From Odiellus spinosus (Eukaryota > Arthropoda > Arachnida > Opiliones > Phalangiidae), in contig OY987232.1 in NCBI GenBank assembly GCA_963920705.1, positions 9,240,200 to 9,304,199 on the forward strand: a DNA stretch of 64,000 nucleotides. Direction: 5' to 3'. The notes below the pieces were generated by a model that worked only from the letters and a program-made list of their open reading frames with translations, had not been told where the DNA came from and ran no database searches. Each line of letters begins with the position of its first letter. Position 1 is the first letter of the stretch. This document shows positions 1 to 12,991 of this stretch, piece by piece. The translations under genes were made by a program, and so were the position numbers.

Positions 1-1478
1 TTTCAAATCATGCTTTTCAAATCATGCTTTTCAAATCATGCTTTTCAAATCATGCTTTTCAAATCATGCTTTTCAAATCATGCTTTTCAAATCATGCTTT
101 TCAAATCATGCTTTTCAAATCATGCTTTTCAAATCATGCTTTTCAAATCATGCTTTTCAAATCATGCTTTTCAAATCATGCTTTTCAAATCATGCTTTTC
201 AAATCATGCTTTTCAAATCATGCTTTTCAAATCATGCTTTTCAAATCATGCTTTTCAAATCATGCTTTTCAAATCATGCTTTTCAAATCATGCTTTTCAA
301 ATCATGCTTTTCAAATCATGCTTTTCAAATCATGCTTTTCAAATCATGCTTTTCAAATCATGCTTTTCAAATCATGCTTTTCAAATCATGCTTTTCAAAT
401 CATGCTTTTCAAATCATGCTTTTCAAATCATGCTTTTCAAATCATGCTTTTCAAATCATGCTTTTCAAATCATGCTTTTCAAATCATGCTTTTCAAATCA
501 TGCTTTTCAAATCATGCTTTTCAAATCATGCTTTTCAAATCATGCTTTTCAAATCATGCTTTTCAAATCATGCTTTTCAAATCATGCTTTTCAAATCATG
601 CTTTTCAAATCATGCTTTTCAAATCATGCTTTTCAAATCATGCTTTTCAAATCATGCTTTTCAAATCATGCTTTTCAAATCATGCTTTTCAAATCATGCT
701 TTTCAAATCATGCTTTTCAAATCATGCTTTTCAAATCATGCTTTTCAAATCATGCTTTTCAAATCATGCTTTTCAAATCATGCTTTTCAAATCATGCTTT
801 TCAAATCATGCTTTTCAAATCATGCTTTTCAAATCATGCTTTTCAAATCATGCTTTTCAAATCATGCTTTTCAAATCATGCTTTTCAAATCATGCTTTTC
901 AAATCATGCTTTTCAAATCATGCTTTTCAAATCATGCTTTTCAAATCATGCTTTTCAAATCATGCTTTTCAAATCATGCTTTTCAAATCATGCTTTTCAA
1001 ATCATGCTTTTCAAATCATGCTTTTCAAATCATGCTTTTCAAATCATGCTTTTCAAATCATGCTTTTCAAATCATGCTTTTCAAATCATGCTTTTCAAAT
1101 CATGCTTTTCAAATCATGCTTTTCAAATCATGCTTTTCAAATCATGCTTTTCAAATCATGCTTTTCAAATCATGCTTTTCAAATCATGCTTTTCAAATCA
1201 TGCTTTTCAAATCATGCTTTTCAAATCATGCTTTTCAAATCATGCTTTTCAAATCATGCTTTTCAAATCATGCTTTTCAAATCATGCTTTTCAAATCATG
1301 CTTTTCAAATCATGCTTTTCAAATCATGCTTTTCAAATCATGCTTTTCAAATCATGCTTTTCAAATCATGCTTTTCAAATCATGCTTTTCAAATCATGCT
1401 TTTCAAATCATGCTTTTCAAATCATGCTTTTCAAATCATGCTTTTCAAATCATGCTTTTCAAATCATGCTTTTCAAAT
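1..1478. repeat. Block A: CATGCTTTTCAAAT tract
   Basis: A partial unit of 8 bp is followed by 105 full units starting at 9, all identical as far as I can read. Read on the opposite strand, this unit is CATGATTTGAAAAG, one base from the common CATGATTTGAAAAT. The block can therefore be described either as an inverted tract with one substitution or as a direct tract two substitutions away from block C. The + strand unit has no stop triplet, so all three + frames are open; this does not indicate coding. Confidence 0.97.
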
Positions 1479-1982
1479 CATGCTTTGCAAATCATGCTTT
1501 GCAAATCATGCTTTGCAAATCATGCTTTGCAAATCATGCTTTGCAAATCATGCTTTGCAAATCATGCTTTGCAAATCATGCTTTGCAAATCATGCTTTGC
1601 AAATCATGCTTTGCAAATCATGCTTTGCAAATCATGCTTTGCAAATCATGCTTTGCAAATCATGCTTTGCAAATCATGCTTTGCAAATCATGCTTTGCAA
1701 ATCATGCTTTGCAAATCATGCTTTGCAAATCATGCTTTGCAAATCATGCTTTGCAAATCATGCTTTGCAAATCATGCTTTGCAAATCATGCTTTGCAAAT
1801 CATGCTTTGCAAATCATGCTTTGCAAATCATGCTTTGCAAATCATGCTTTGCAAATCATGCTTTGCAAATCATGCTTTGCAAATCATGCTTTGCAAATCA
1901 TGCTTTGCAAATCATGCTTTGCAAATCATGCTTTGCAAATCATGCTTTGCAAATCATGCTTTGCAAATCATGCTTTGCAAAT
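1479..1982. repeat. Block B: CATGCTTTGCAAAT tract
   Basis: Exactly 36 units differ from block A by a single T-to-G change, first seen at 1487. Each unit contains the perfect 8-bp palindrome TTTGCAAA, so this half of the unit has no strand polarity. The change is abrupt, with no mixed units at either border, and the 14-bp register is unbroken. Confidence 0.97.
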
Positions 1983-4900
1983 CATGCTTTGAAAATCATG
2001 CTTTGAAAATCATGCTTTGAAAATCATGCTTTGAAAATCATGCTTTGAAAATCATGCTTTGAAAATCATGCTTTGAAAATCATGCTTTGAAAATCATGCT
2101 TTGAAAATCATGCTTTGAAAATCATGCTTTGAAAATCATGCTTTGAAAATCATGCTTTGAAAATCATGCTTTGAAAATCATGCTTTGAAAATCATGCTTT
2201 GAAAATCATGCTTTGAAAATCATGCTTTGAAAATCATGCTTTGAAAATCATGCTTTGAAAATCATGCTTTGAAAATCATGCTTTGAAAATCATGCTTTGA
2301 AAATCATGCTTTGAAAATCATGCTTTGAAAATCATGCTTTGAAAATCATGCTTTGAAAATCATGCTTTGAAAATCATGCTTTGAAAATCATGCTTTGAAA
2401 ATCATGCTTTGAAAATCATGCTTTGAAAATCATGCTTTGAAAATCATGCTTTGAAAATCATGCTTTGAAAATCATGCTTTGAAAATCATGCTTTGAAAAT
2501 CATGCTTTGAAAATCATGCTTTGAAAATCATGCTTTGAAAATCATGCTTTGAAAATCATGCTTTGAAAATCATGCTTTGAAAATCATGCTTTGAAAATCA
2601 TGCTTTGAAAATCATGCTTTGAAAATCATGCTTTGAAAATCATGCTTTGAAAATCATGCTTTGAAAATCATGCTTTGAAAATCATGCTTTGAAAATCATG
2701 CTTTGAAAATCATGCTTTGAAAATCATGCTTTGAAAATCATGCTTTGAAAATCATGCTTTGAAAATCATGCTTTGAAAATCATGCTTTGAAAATCATGCT
2801 TTGAAAATCATGCTTTGAAAATCATGCTTTGAAAATCATGCTTTGAAAATCATGCTTTGAAAATCATGCTTTGAAAATCATGCTTTGAAAATCATGCTTT
2901 GAAAATCATGCTTTGAAAATCATGCTTTGAAAATCATGCTTTGAAAATCATGCTTTGAAAATCATGCTTTGAAAATCATGCTTTGAAAATCATGCTTTGA
3001 AAATCATGCTTTGAAAATCATGCTTTGAAAATCATGCTTTGAAAATCATGCTTTGAAAATCATGCTTTGAAAATCATGCTTTGAAAATCATGCTTTGAAA
3101 ATCATGCTTTGAAAATCATGCTTTGAAAATCATGCTTTGAAAATCATGCTTTGAAAATCATGCTTTGAAAATCATGCTTTGAAAATCATGCTTTGAAAAT
3201 CATGCTTTGAAAATCATGCTTTGAAAATCATGCTTTGAAAATCATGCTTTGAAAATCATGCTTTGAAAATCATGCTTTGAAAATCATGCTTTGAAAATCA
3301 TGCTTTGAAAATCATGCTTTGAAAATCATGCTTTGAAAATCATGCTTTGAAAATCATGCTTTGAAAATCATGCTTTGAAAATCATGCTTTGAAAATCATG
3401 CTTTGAAAATCATGCTTTGAAAATCATGCTTTGAAAATCATGCTTTGAAAATCATGCTTTGAAAATCATGCTTTGAAAATCATGCTTTGAAAATCATGCT
3501 TTGAAAATCATGCTTTGAAAATCATGCTTTGAAAATCATGCTTTGAAAATCATGCTTTGAAAATCATGCTTTGAAAATCATGCTTTGAAAATCATGCTTT
3601 GAAAATCATGCTTTGAAAATCATGCTTTGAAAATCATGCTTTGAAAATCATGCTTTGAAAATCATGCTTTGAAAATCATGCTTTGAAAATCATGCTTTGA
3701 AAATCATGCTTTGAAAATCATGCTTTGAAAATCATGCTTTGAAAATCATGCTTTGAAAATCATGCTTTGAAAATCATGCTTTGAAAATCATGCTTTGAAA
3801 ATCATGCTTTGAAAATCATGCTTTGAAAATCATGCTTTGAAAATCATGCTTTGAAAATCATGCTTTGAAAATCATGCTTTGAAAATCATGCTTTGAAAAT
3901 CATGCTTTGAAAATCATGCTTTGAAAATCATGCTTTGAAAATCATGCTTTGAAAATCATGCTTTGAAAATCATGCTTTGAAAATCATGCTTTGAAAATCA
4001 TGCTTTGAAAATCATGCTTTGAAAATCATGCTTTGAAAATCATGCTTTGAAAATCATGCTTTGAAAATCATGCTTTGAAAATCATGCTTTGAAAATCATG
4101 CTTTGAAAATCATGCTTTGAAAATCATGCTTTGAAAATCATGCTTTGAAAATCATGCTTTGAAAATCATGCTTTGAAAATCATGCTTTGAAAATCATGCT
4201 TTGAAAATCATGCTTTGAAAATCATGCTTTGAAAATCATGCTTTGAAAATCATGCTTTGAAAATCATGCTTTGAAAATCATGCTTTGAAAATCATGCTTT
4301 GAAAATCATGCTTTGAAAATCATGCTTTGAAAATCATGCTTTGAAAATCATGCTTTGAAAATCATGCTTTGAAAATCATGCTTTGAAAATCATGCTTTGA
4401 AAATCATGCTTTGAAAATCATGCTTTGAAAATCATGCTTTGAAAATCATGCTTTGAAAATCATGCTTTGAAAATCATGCTTTGAAAATCATGCTTTGAAA
4501 ATCATGCTTTGAAAATCATGCTTTGAAAATCATGCTTTGAAAATCATGCTTTGAAAATCATGCTTTGAAAATCATGCTTTGAAAATCATGCTTTGAAAAT
4601 CATGCTTTGAAAATCATGCTTTGAAAATCATGCTTTGAAAATCATGCTTTGAAAATCATGCTTTGAAAATCATGCTTTGAAAATCATGCTTTGAAAATCA
4701 TGCTTTGAAAATCATGCTTTGAAAATCATGCTTTGAAAATCATGCTTTGAAAATCATGCTTTGAAAATCATGCTTTGAAAATCATGCTTTGAAAATCATG
4801 CTTTGAAAATCATGCTTTGAAAATCATGCTTTGAAAATCATGCTTTGAAAATCATGCTTTGAAAATCATGCTTTGAAAATCATGCTTTGAAAATCATGCT

Positions 4901-5258
4901 TTGAAAATCATGCTTTGAAAATCATGCTTTGAAAATCATGCTTTGAAAATCATGCTTTGAAAATCATGCTTTGAAAATCATGCTTTGAAAATCATGCTTT
5001 GAAAATCATGCTTTGAAAATCATGCTTTGAAAATCATGCTTTGAAAATCATGCTTTGAAAATCATGCTTTGAAAATCATGCTTTGAAAATCATGCTTTGA
5101 AAATCATGCTTTGAAAATCATGCTTTGAAAATCATGCTTTGAAAATCATGCTTTGAAAATCATGCTTTGAAAATCATGCTTTGAAAATCATGCTTTGAAA
5201 ATCATGCTTTGAAAATCATGCTTTGAAAATCATGCTTTGAAAATCATGCTTTGAAAAT
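1983..5258. repeat. Block C: CATGCTTTGAAAAT tract
   Basis: Exactly 234 units (3,276 bp) differ from block B by a single C-to-A change, first seen at 1992. Register is unbroken and I saw no variant unit. The same unit form recurs in shorter tracts at 11793-12128, 13927-14318, 16305-16626 and 18425-18816. Confidence 0.97.
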
Positions 5259-8200
5259 CATCCTTTGAAAATCATCCTTTGAAAATCATCCTTTGAAAAT
5301 CATCCTTTGAAAATCATCCTTTGAAAATCATCCTTTGAAAATCATCCTTTGAAAATCATCCTTTGAAAATCATCCTTTGAAAATCATCCTTTGAAAATCA
5401 TCCTTTGAAAATCATCCTTTGAAAATCATCCTTTGAAAATCATCCTTTGAAAATCATCCTTTGAAAATCATCCTTTGAAAATCATCCTTTGAAAATCATC
5501 CTTTGAAAATCATCCTTTGAAAATCATCCTTTGAAAATCATCCTTTGAAAATCATCCTTTGAAAATCATCCTTTGAAAATCATCCTTTGAAAATCATCCT
5601 TTGAAAATCATCCTTTGAAAATCATCCTTTGAAAATCATCCTTTGAAAATCATCCTTTGAAAATCATCCTTTGAAAATCATCCTTTGAAAATCATCCTTT
5701 GAAAATCATCCTTTGAAAATCATCCTTTGAAAATCATCCTTTGAAAATCATCCTTTGAAAATCATCCTTTGAAAATCATCCTTTGAAAATCATCCTTTGA
5801 AAATCATCCTTTGAAAATCATCCTTTGAAAATCATCCTTTGAAAATCATCCTTTGAAAATCATCCTTTGAAAATCATCCTTTGAAAATCATCCTTTGAAA
5901 ATCATCCTTTGAAAATCATCCTTTGAAAATCATCCTTTGAAAATCATCCTTTGAAAATCATCCTTTGAAAATCATCCTTTGAAAATCATCCTTTGAAAAT
6001 CATCCTTTGAAAATCATCCTTTGAAAATCATCCTTTGAAAATCATCCTTTGAAAATCATCCTTTGAAAATCATCCTTTGAAAATCATCCTTTGAAAATCA
6101 TCCTTTGAAAATCATCCTTTGAAAATCATCCTTTGAAAATCATCCTTTGAAAATCATCCTTTGAAAATCATCCTTTGAAAATCATCCTTTGAAAATCATC
6201 CTTTGAAAATCATCCTTTGAAAATCATCCTTTGAAAATCATCCTTTGAAAATCATCCTTTGAAAATCATCCTTTGAAAATCATCCTTTGAAAATCATCCT
6301 TTGAAAATCATCCTTTGAAAATCATCCTTTGAAAATCATCCTTTGAAAATCATCCTTTGAAAATCATCCTTTGAAAATCATCCTTTGAAAATCATCCTTT
6401 GAAAATCATCCTTTGAAAATCATCCTTTGAAAATCATCCTTTGAAAATCATCCTTTGAAAATCATCCTTTGAAAATCATCCTTTGAAAATCATCCTTTGA
6501 AAATCATCCTTTGAAAATCATCCTTTGAAAATCATCCTTTGAAAATCATCCTTTGAAAATCATCCTTTGAAAATCATCCTTTGAAAATCATCCTTTGAAA
6601 ATCATCCTTTGAAAATCATCCTTTGAAAATCATCCTTTGAAAATCATCCTTTGAAAATCATCCTTTGAAAATCATCCTTTGAAAATCATCCTTTGAAAAT
6701 CATCCTTTGAAAATCATCCTTTGAAAATCATCCTTTGAAAATCATCCTTTGAAAATCATCCTTTGAAAATCATCCTTTGAAAATCATCCTTTGAAAATCA
6801 TCCTTTGAAAATCATCCTTTGAAAATCATCCTTTGAAAATCATCCTTTGAAAATCATCCTTTGAAAATCATCCTTTGAAAATCATCCTTTGAAAATCATC
6901 CTTTGAAAATCATCCTTTGAAAATCATCCTTTGAAAATCATCCTTTGAAAATCATCCTTTGAAAATCATCCTTTGAAAATCATCCTTTGAAAATCATCCT
7001 TTGAAAATCATCCTTTGAAAATCATCCTTTGAAAATCATCCTTTGAAAATCATCCTTTGAAAATCATCCTTTGAAAATCATCCTTTGAAAATCATCCTTT
7101 GAAAATCATCCTTTGAAAATCATCCTTTGAAAATCATCCTTTGAAAATCATCCTTTGAAAATCATCCTTTGAAAATCATCCTTTGAAAATCATCCTTTGA
7201 AAATCATCCTTTGAAAATCATCCTTTGAAAATCATCCTTTGAAAATCATCCTTTGAAAATCATCCTTTGAAAATCATCCTTTGAAAATCATCCTTTGAAA
7301 ATCATCCTTTGAAAATCATCCTTTGAAAATCATCCTTTGAAAATCATCCTTTGAAAATCATCCTTTGAAAATCATCCTTTGAAAATCATCCTTTGAAAAT
7401 CATCCTTTGAAAATCATCCTTTGAAAATCATCCTTTGAAAATCATCCTTTGAAAATCATCCTTTGAAAATCATCCTTTGAAAATCATCCTTTGAAAATCA
7501 TCCTTTGAAAATCATCCTTTGAAAATCATCCTTTGAAAATCATCCTTTGAAAATCATCCTTTGAAAATCATCCTTTGAAAATCATCCTTTGAAAATCATC
7601 CTTTGAAAATCATCCTTTGAAAATCATCCTTTGAAAATCATCCTTTGAAAATCATCCTTTGAAAATCATCCTTTGAAAATCATCCTTTGAAAATCATCCT
7701 TTGAAAATCATCCTTTGAAAATCATCCTTTGAAAATCATCCTTTGAAAATCATCCTTTGAAAATCATCCTTTGAAAATCATCCTTTGAAAATCATCCTTT
7801 GAAAATCATCCTTTGAAAATCATCCTTTGAAAATCATCCTTTGAAAATCATCCTTTGAAAATCATCCTTTGAAAATCATCCTTTGAAAATCATCCTTTGA
7901 AAATCATCCTTTGAAAATCATCCTTTGAAAATCATCCTTTGAAAATCATCCTTTGAAAATCATCCTTTGAAAATCATCCTTTGAAAATCATCCTTTGAAA
8001 ATCATCCTTTGAAAATCATCCTTTGAAAATCATCCTTTGAAAATCATCCTTTGAAAATCATCCTTTGAAAATCATCCTTTGAAAATCATCCTTTGAAAAT
8101 CATCCTTTGAAAATCATCCTTTGAAAATCATCCTTTGAAAATCATCCTTTGAAAATCATCCTTTGAAAATCATCCTTTGAAAATCATCCTTTGAAAATCA

Positions 8201-10592
8201 TCCTTTGAAAATCATCCTTTGAAAATCATCCTTTGAAAATCATCCTTTGAAAATCATCCTTTGAAAATCATCCTTTGAAAATCATCCTTTGAAAATCATC
8301 CTTTGAAAATCATCCTTTGAAAATCATCCTTTGAAAATCATCCTTTGAAAATCATCCTTTGAAAATCATCCTTTGAAAATCATCCTTTGAAAATCATCCT
8401 TTGAAAATCATCCTTTGAAAATCATCCTTTGAAAATCATCCTTTGAAAATCATCCTTTGAAAATCATCCTTTGAAAATCATCCTTTGAAAATCATCCTTT
8501 GAAAATCATCCTTTGAAAATCATCCTTTGAAAATCATCCTTTGAAAATCATCCTTTGAAAATCATCCTTTGAAAATCATCCTTTGAAAATCATCCTTTGA
8601 AAATCATCCTTTGAAAATCATCCTTTGAAAATCATCCTTTGAAAATCATCCTTTGAAAATCATCCTTTGAAAATCATCCTTTGAAAATCATCCTTTGAAA
8701 ATCATCCTTTGAAAATCATCCTTTGAAAATCATCCTTTGAAAATCATCCTTTGAAAATCATCCTTTGAAAATCATCCTTTGAAAATCATCCTTTGAAAAT
8801 CATCCTTTGAAAATCATCCTTTGAAAATCATCCTTTGAAAATCATCCTTTGAAAATCATCCTTTGAAAATCATCCTTTGAAAATCATCCTTTGAAAATCA
8901 TCCTTTGAAAATCATCCTTTGAAAATCATCCTTTGAAAATCATCCTTTGAAAATCATCCTTTGAAAATCATCCTTTGAAAATCATCCTTTGAAAATCATC
9001 CTTTGAAAATCATCCTTTGAAAATCATCCTTTGAAAATCATCCTTTGAAAATCATCCTTTGAAAATCATCCTTTGAAAATCATCCTTTGAAAATCATCCT
9101 TTGAAAATCATCCTTTGAAAATCATCCTTTGAAAATCATCCTTTGAAAATCATCCTTTGAAAATCATCCTTTGAAAATCATCCTTTGAAAATCATCCTTT
9201 GAAAATCATCCTTTGAAAATCATCCTTTGAAAATCATCCTTTGAAAATCATCCTTTGAAAATCATCCTTTGAAAATCATCCTTTGAAAATCATCCTTTGA
9301 AAATCATCCTTTGAAAATCATCCTTTGAAAATCATCCTTTGAAAATCATCCTTTGAAAATCATCCTTTGAAAATCATCCTTTGAAAATCATCCTTTGAAA
9401 ATCATCCTTTGAAAATCATCCTTTGAAAATCATCCTTTGAAAATCATCCTTTGAAAATCATCCTTTGAAAATCATCCTTTGAAAATCATCCTTTGAAAAT
9501 CATCCTTTGAAAATCATCCTTTGAAAATCATCCTTTGAAAATCATCCTTTGAAAATCATCCTTTGAAAATCATCCTTTGAAAATCATCCTTTGAAAATCA
9601 TCCTTTGAAAATCATCCTTTGAAAATCATCCTTTGAAAATCATCCTTTGAAAATCATCCTTTGAAAATCATCCTTTGAAAATCATCCTTTGAAAATCATC
9701 CTTTGAAAATCATCCTTTGAAAATCATCCTTTGAAAATCATCCTTTGAAAATCATCCTTTGAAAATCATCCTTTGAAAATCATCCTTTGAAAATCATCCT
9801 TTGAAAATCATCCTTTGAAAATCATCCTTTGAAAATCATCCTTTGAAAATCATCCTTTGAAAATCATCCTTTGAAAATCATCCTTTGAAAATCATCCTTT
9901 GAAAATCATCCTTTGAAAATCATCCTTTGAAAATCATCCTTTGAAAATCATCCTTTGAAAATCATCCTTTGAAAATCATCCTTTGAAAATCATCCTTTGA
10001 AAATCATCCTTTGAAAATCATCCTTTGAAAATCATCCTTTGAAAATCATCCTTTGAAAATCATCCTTTGAAAATCATCCTTTGAAAATCATCCTTTGAAA
10101 ATCATCCTTTGAAAATCATCCTTTGAAAATCATCCTTTGAAAATCATCCTTTGAAAATCATCCTTTGAAAATCATCCTTTGAAAATCATCCTTTGAAAAT
10201 CATCCTTTGAAAATCATCCTTTGAAAATCATCCTTTGAAAATCATCCTTTGAAAATCATCCTTTGAAAATCATCCTTTGAAAATCATCCTTTGAAAATCA
10301 TCCTTTGAAAATCATCCTTTGAAAATCATCCTTTGAAAATCATCCTTTGAAAATCATCCTTTGAAAATCATCCTTTGAAAATCATCCTTTGAAAATCATC
10401 CTTTGAAAATCATCCTTTGAAAATCATCCTTTGAAAAACATCCTTTGAAAATCATCCTTTGAAAATCATCCTTTGAAAAACATCCTTTGAAAATCATCCT
10501 TTGAAAATCATCCTTTGAAAATCATCCTTTGAAAAACATCCTTTGAAAATCATCCTTTGAAAATCATCCTTTGAAAATCATCCTTTGAAAAT
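5259..10592. repeat. Block D: CATCCTTTGAAAAT tract
   Basis: Exactly 381 units (5,334 bp) differ from block C by a single G-to-C change, first seen at 5262. The change removes the CATG palindrome present in nearly every other unit form. This form is confined to this block within the window. The only variants seen are three units near the right end, where the T before CATCC is A (10438, 10480, 10536). All lie within 160 bp of the border with the diverged zone, whose units carry the same A. Confidence 0.96.
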
Positions 10593-10801
10593 CATGCTTT
10601 GAAAAACATGATTTGAAAAACGTGGTCTGAAAATCATGATTTGAAAAACATGATTTCAAAAATATGGTTTGAAAAACGTAATTTGAAAAACGTGATTTGA
10701 AAAACATGATTTGAAAAACATGATTTAAAAAACATGTTTTGAAATACAAGATTTTAAAAACATGACTTGAAAAACATGATTTGAAAAACATGATTTCAAA
10801 A
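10593..10801. repeat. Diverged lead segment P1
   Basis: A 209-bp stretch of diverged units precedes the first 459-bp module. It includes an ACGTGGTCTGAAAATC unit, an AATATGGTTTG unit and a GAAATACAAGATTTT segment. It corresponds to the P segments before later modules (12129, 14319, 16627, 18817) but lacks their first part. Confidence 0.85.
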
Positions 10802-11260
10802 ACATGATTTAAAAACATGATTTGACAAACATGATTTGAAAAACATGATTTGAAAAACATGGTCTGAAAATCATGATTTGAAAAACAAGTAATGAAAAAC
10901 ATGGTATGAAAAAATGATTTGAAAAACAATATGAAAAACATGATTTGAAAAATATGATTTGAGAAACATGATTTGAAAAACATGATTTGAGAAACATGAT
11001 TTGAAAAACATAATTTGAAAAACATGATTTGAAAAACATGATTTGAAAAGATTTGACAAACATGATTTGAAAAACATGATTTGAGAAACATGATTTGAAA
11101 CACATGATTGGAAAAAATGACTTGAAAAACAGGATTTGAAAAACATGATTTGAAAAACATTTGAAAAACATGACTTGAAATACAGGATTTGAAAAACATG
11201 ATTTGAAAAACATTTGAAAAACATGATTTGAAAAACATTTGAAAATCATGATTTGAAAAT
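10802..11260. repeat. 459-bp module M1 (type a)
   Basis: This is the first of seven modules of identical length. In order it contains CATGATTTAAAAACATG, a TTTGACAAAC unit, ACATGGTCTG, ACATGGTATG, AACAATATG, several TTTGAGAAAC units, a second TTTGACAAAC, CACATGATTGG, AATGACTTG, ACAGGATTTG and several 11-bp ACATTTGAAAA units. Type a ends in ACATTTGAAAATCATG. This copy alone reads CAAGTAATG where the others read CAAGATATG. Confidence 0.93.
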
Positions 11261-12128
11261 CGTGATTTGAAAATCGTGATTTGAAAATCGTGATTTGAAA
11301 ATCGTGATTTGAAAATCGTGATTTGAAAATCGTGATTTGAAAATCGTGCTTTGAAAATCGTGCTTTGAAAATCGTGCTTTGAAAATCGTGCTTTGAAAAT
11401 CGTGCTTTGAAAATCGTGCTTTGAAAATCGTGCTTTGAAAATCGTGCTTTGAAAATCGTGCTTTGAAAATCGTGCTTTGAAAATCGTGCTTTGAAAATCG
11501 TGCTTTGAAAATCGTGCTTTGAAAATCGTGCTTTGAAAATCGTGCTTTGAAAATCGTGCTTTGAAAATCGTGCTTTGAAAATCGTGCTTTGAAAATCGTG
11601 CTTTGAAAATCGTGCTTTGAAAATCGTGCTTTGAAAATCGTGCTTTGAAAATCGTGCTTTGAAAATCGTGCTTTGAAAATCGTGCTTTGAAAATCGTGCT
11701 TTGAAAATCGTGCTTTGAAAATCGTGCTTTGAAAATCGTGCTTTGAAAATCGTGCTTTGAAAATCGTGCTTTGAAAATCGTGCTTTGAAAATCATGCTTT
11801 GAAAATCATGCTTTGAAAATGATGCTTTGAAAATCATGCTTTGAAAATCATGCTTTGAAAATCATGCTTTGAAAATCATGCTTTGAAAATCATGCTTTGA
11901 AAATCATGCTTTGAAAATCATGCTTTGAAAATCATGCTTTGAAAATCATGCTTTGAAAATCATGCTTTGAAAATCATGCTTTGAAAATCATGCTTTGAAA
12001 ATCATGCTTTGAAAATCATGCTTTGAAAATCATGCTTTGAAAATCATGCTTTGAAAATCATGCTTTGAAAATCATGATTTGAAAATCATGCTTTGAAAAT
12101 CATGCTTTGAAAATCATGATTTGAAAAT
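11261..12128. repeat. Tracts after M1: CGTGATTTG x6, CGTGCTTTG x32, CATGCTTTG x24
   Basis: Three homogeneous sub-tracts lie in unbroken register: CGTGATTTGAAAAT (11261-11344, 6 units), CGTGCTTTGAAAAT (11345-11792, 32 units) and CATGCTTTGAAAAT (11793-12128, 24 units). Adjacent tracts differ by one base, A to C and then G to A. One unit at 11821 has GATG for CATG, and isolated CATGATTTG units appear near the right end. Confidence 0.95.
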
Positions 12129-12477
12129 AAAGATTTAAAAAATATGATTTGAAAAACATGATTTGAAAAACGTGGTCTGAAAATCATGATTTGAAAAACA
12201 TGATTTCAAAAATATGGTTTGAAAAACGTAATTTGAAAAACGTGATTTGAAAAACATGATTTGAAAAGCATGATTTGAAAAATATGATTTGAAAAACATG
12301 ATTTGAAAAACATGATTAGAAAAACATGATTTGAAAAACATGATTTGAAAAACATGATTTGAAAAACATGATTTGAAAAACATGATTTGAAAAACATGAT
12401 TTGAAAAACATGTTTTGAAATCCAAGATTTTAAAAACATGACTTGAAAAACATGATTTGAAAAACATGATTTCAAAA
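12129..12477. repeat. Lead segment P2 (long form, 349 bp)
   Basis: It starts with a TAAAGATTTAAAAAATATG junction and includes ACGTGGTCTG, AATATGGTTTG and ACATGATTAG units and a GAAATCCAAGATTTT segment. It is repeated with the same length at 16627-16975, an offset of 4,498 bp. Confidence 0.92.
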
Positions 12478-12936
12478 ACATGATTTAAAAACATGATTTG
12501 ACAAACATGATTTGAAAAAAATGATTTGAAAAACATGGTCTGAATATCATGATTTGAAAAACAAGATATGAAAAACATGGTATGAAAAAATGATTTGAAA
12601 AACAATATGAAAAAGATGATTTGAAAAATATGATTTGAGAAACATGATTTGAAAAACATGATTTGAGAAACATGATTTGAAAAACATAATTTGAAAAACA
12701 TGATTTGAAAAACATGATTTGAAATTATTTGACAAACATGAATTGAAAAACATGATTTGAGAAACATGATTTGAAACACATGATTGGAAAAAATGACTTG
12801 AAAAACAGGATTTGAAAAACATGATTTGAAAAACATTTGAAAAACATGACTTGAAATACAGGATTTGAAAAACATGATTTGAAAAATATTTGAAAAACAT
12901 GATTTGAAAAACATTTGAAAAACATGATTTGAAAAT
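12478..12936. repeat. 459-bp module M2 (type b)
   Basis: The length matches M1. Type b differs by an ATCATG that follows GGTCTGAAT, by AAAGATGATTTG, by an ACATGAATTG unit, and by ATATTTGAAAA near the end. This copy and M5 share the local variant GAAATTATTTGAC. Confidence 0.93.
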
Positions 12937-12991
12937 CGTGATTTGAAAATCGTGATTTGAAAATCGTGATTTGAAAATCGTGATTTCAAAA
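12937..12991. repeat. Short CGTGATTTG spacer between M2 and M3
   Basis: About four CGTGATTTGAAAAT units lie here, the last ending in TTTCAAAA. The same 55-bp spacer lies between M5 and M6 (17435-17489). Confidence 0.9.

Noticed and set aside
1479..1982. POU octamer sites (ATGCAAAT) in block B
   Set aside because: TTGCAAAT matches seven of eight positions only, and the match arises from the unit itself. There is no other sign of regulatory design.
10..2020. Three overlapping + strand open frames of 660 codons each in blocks A and B
   Set aside because: All three frames give the same 14-residue repeat because the unit is 14 bp and lacks stops on this strand. There is no start context, no composition shift and no non-repetitive domain.
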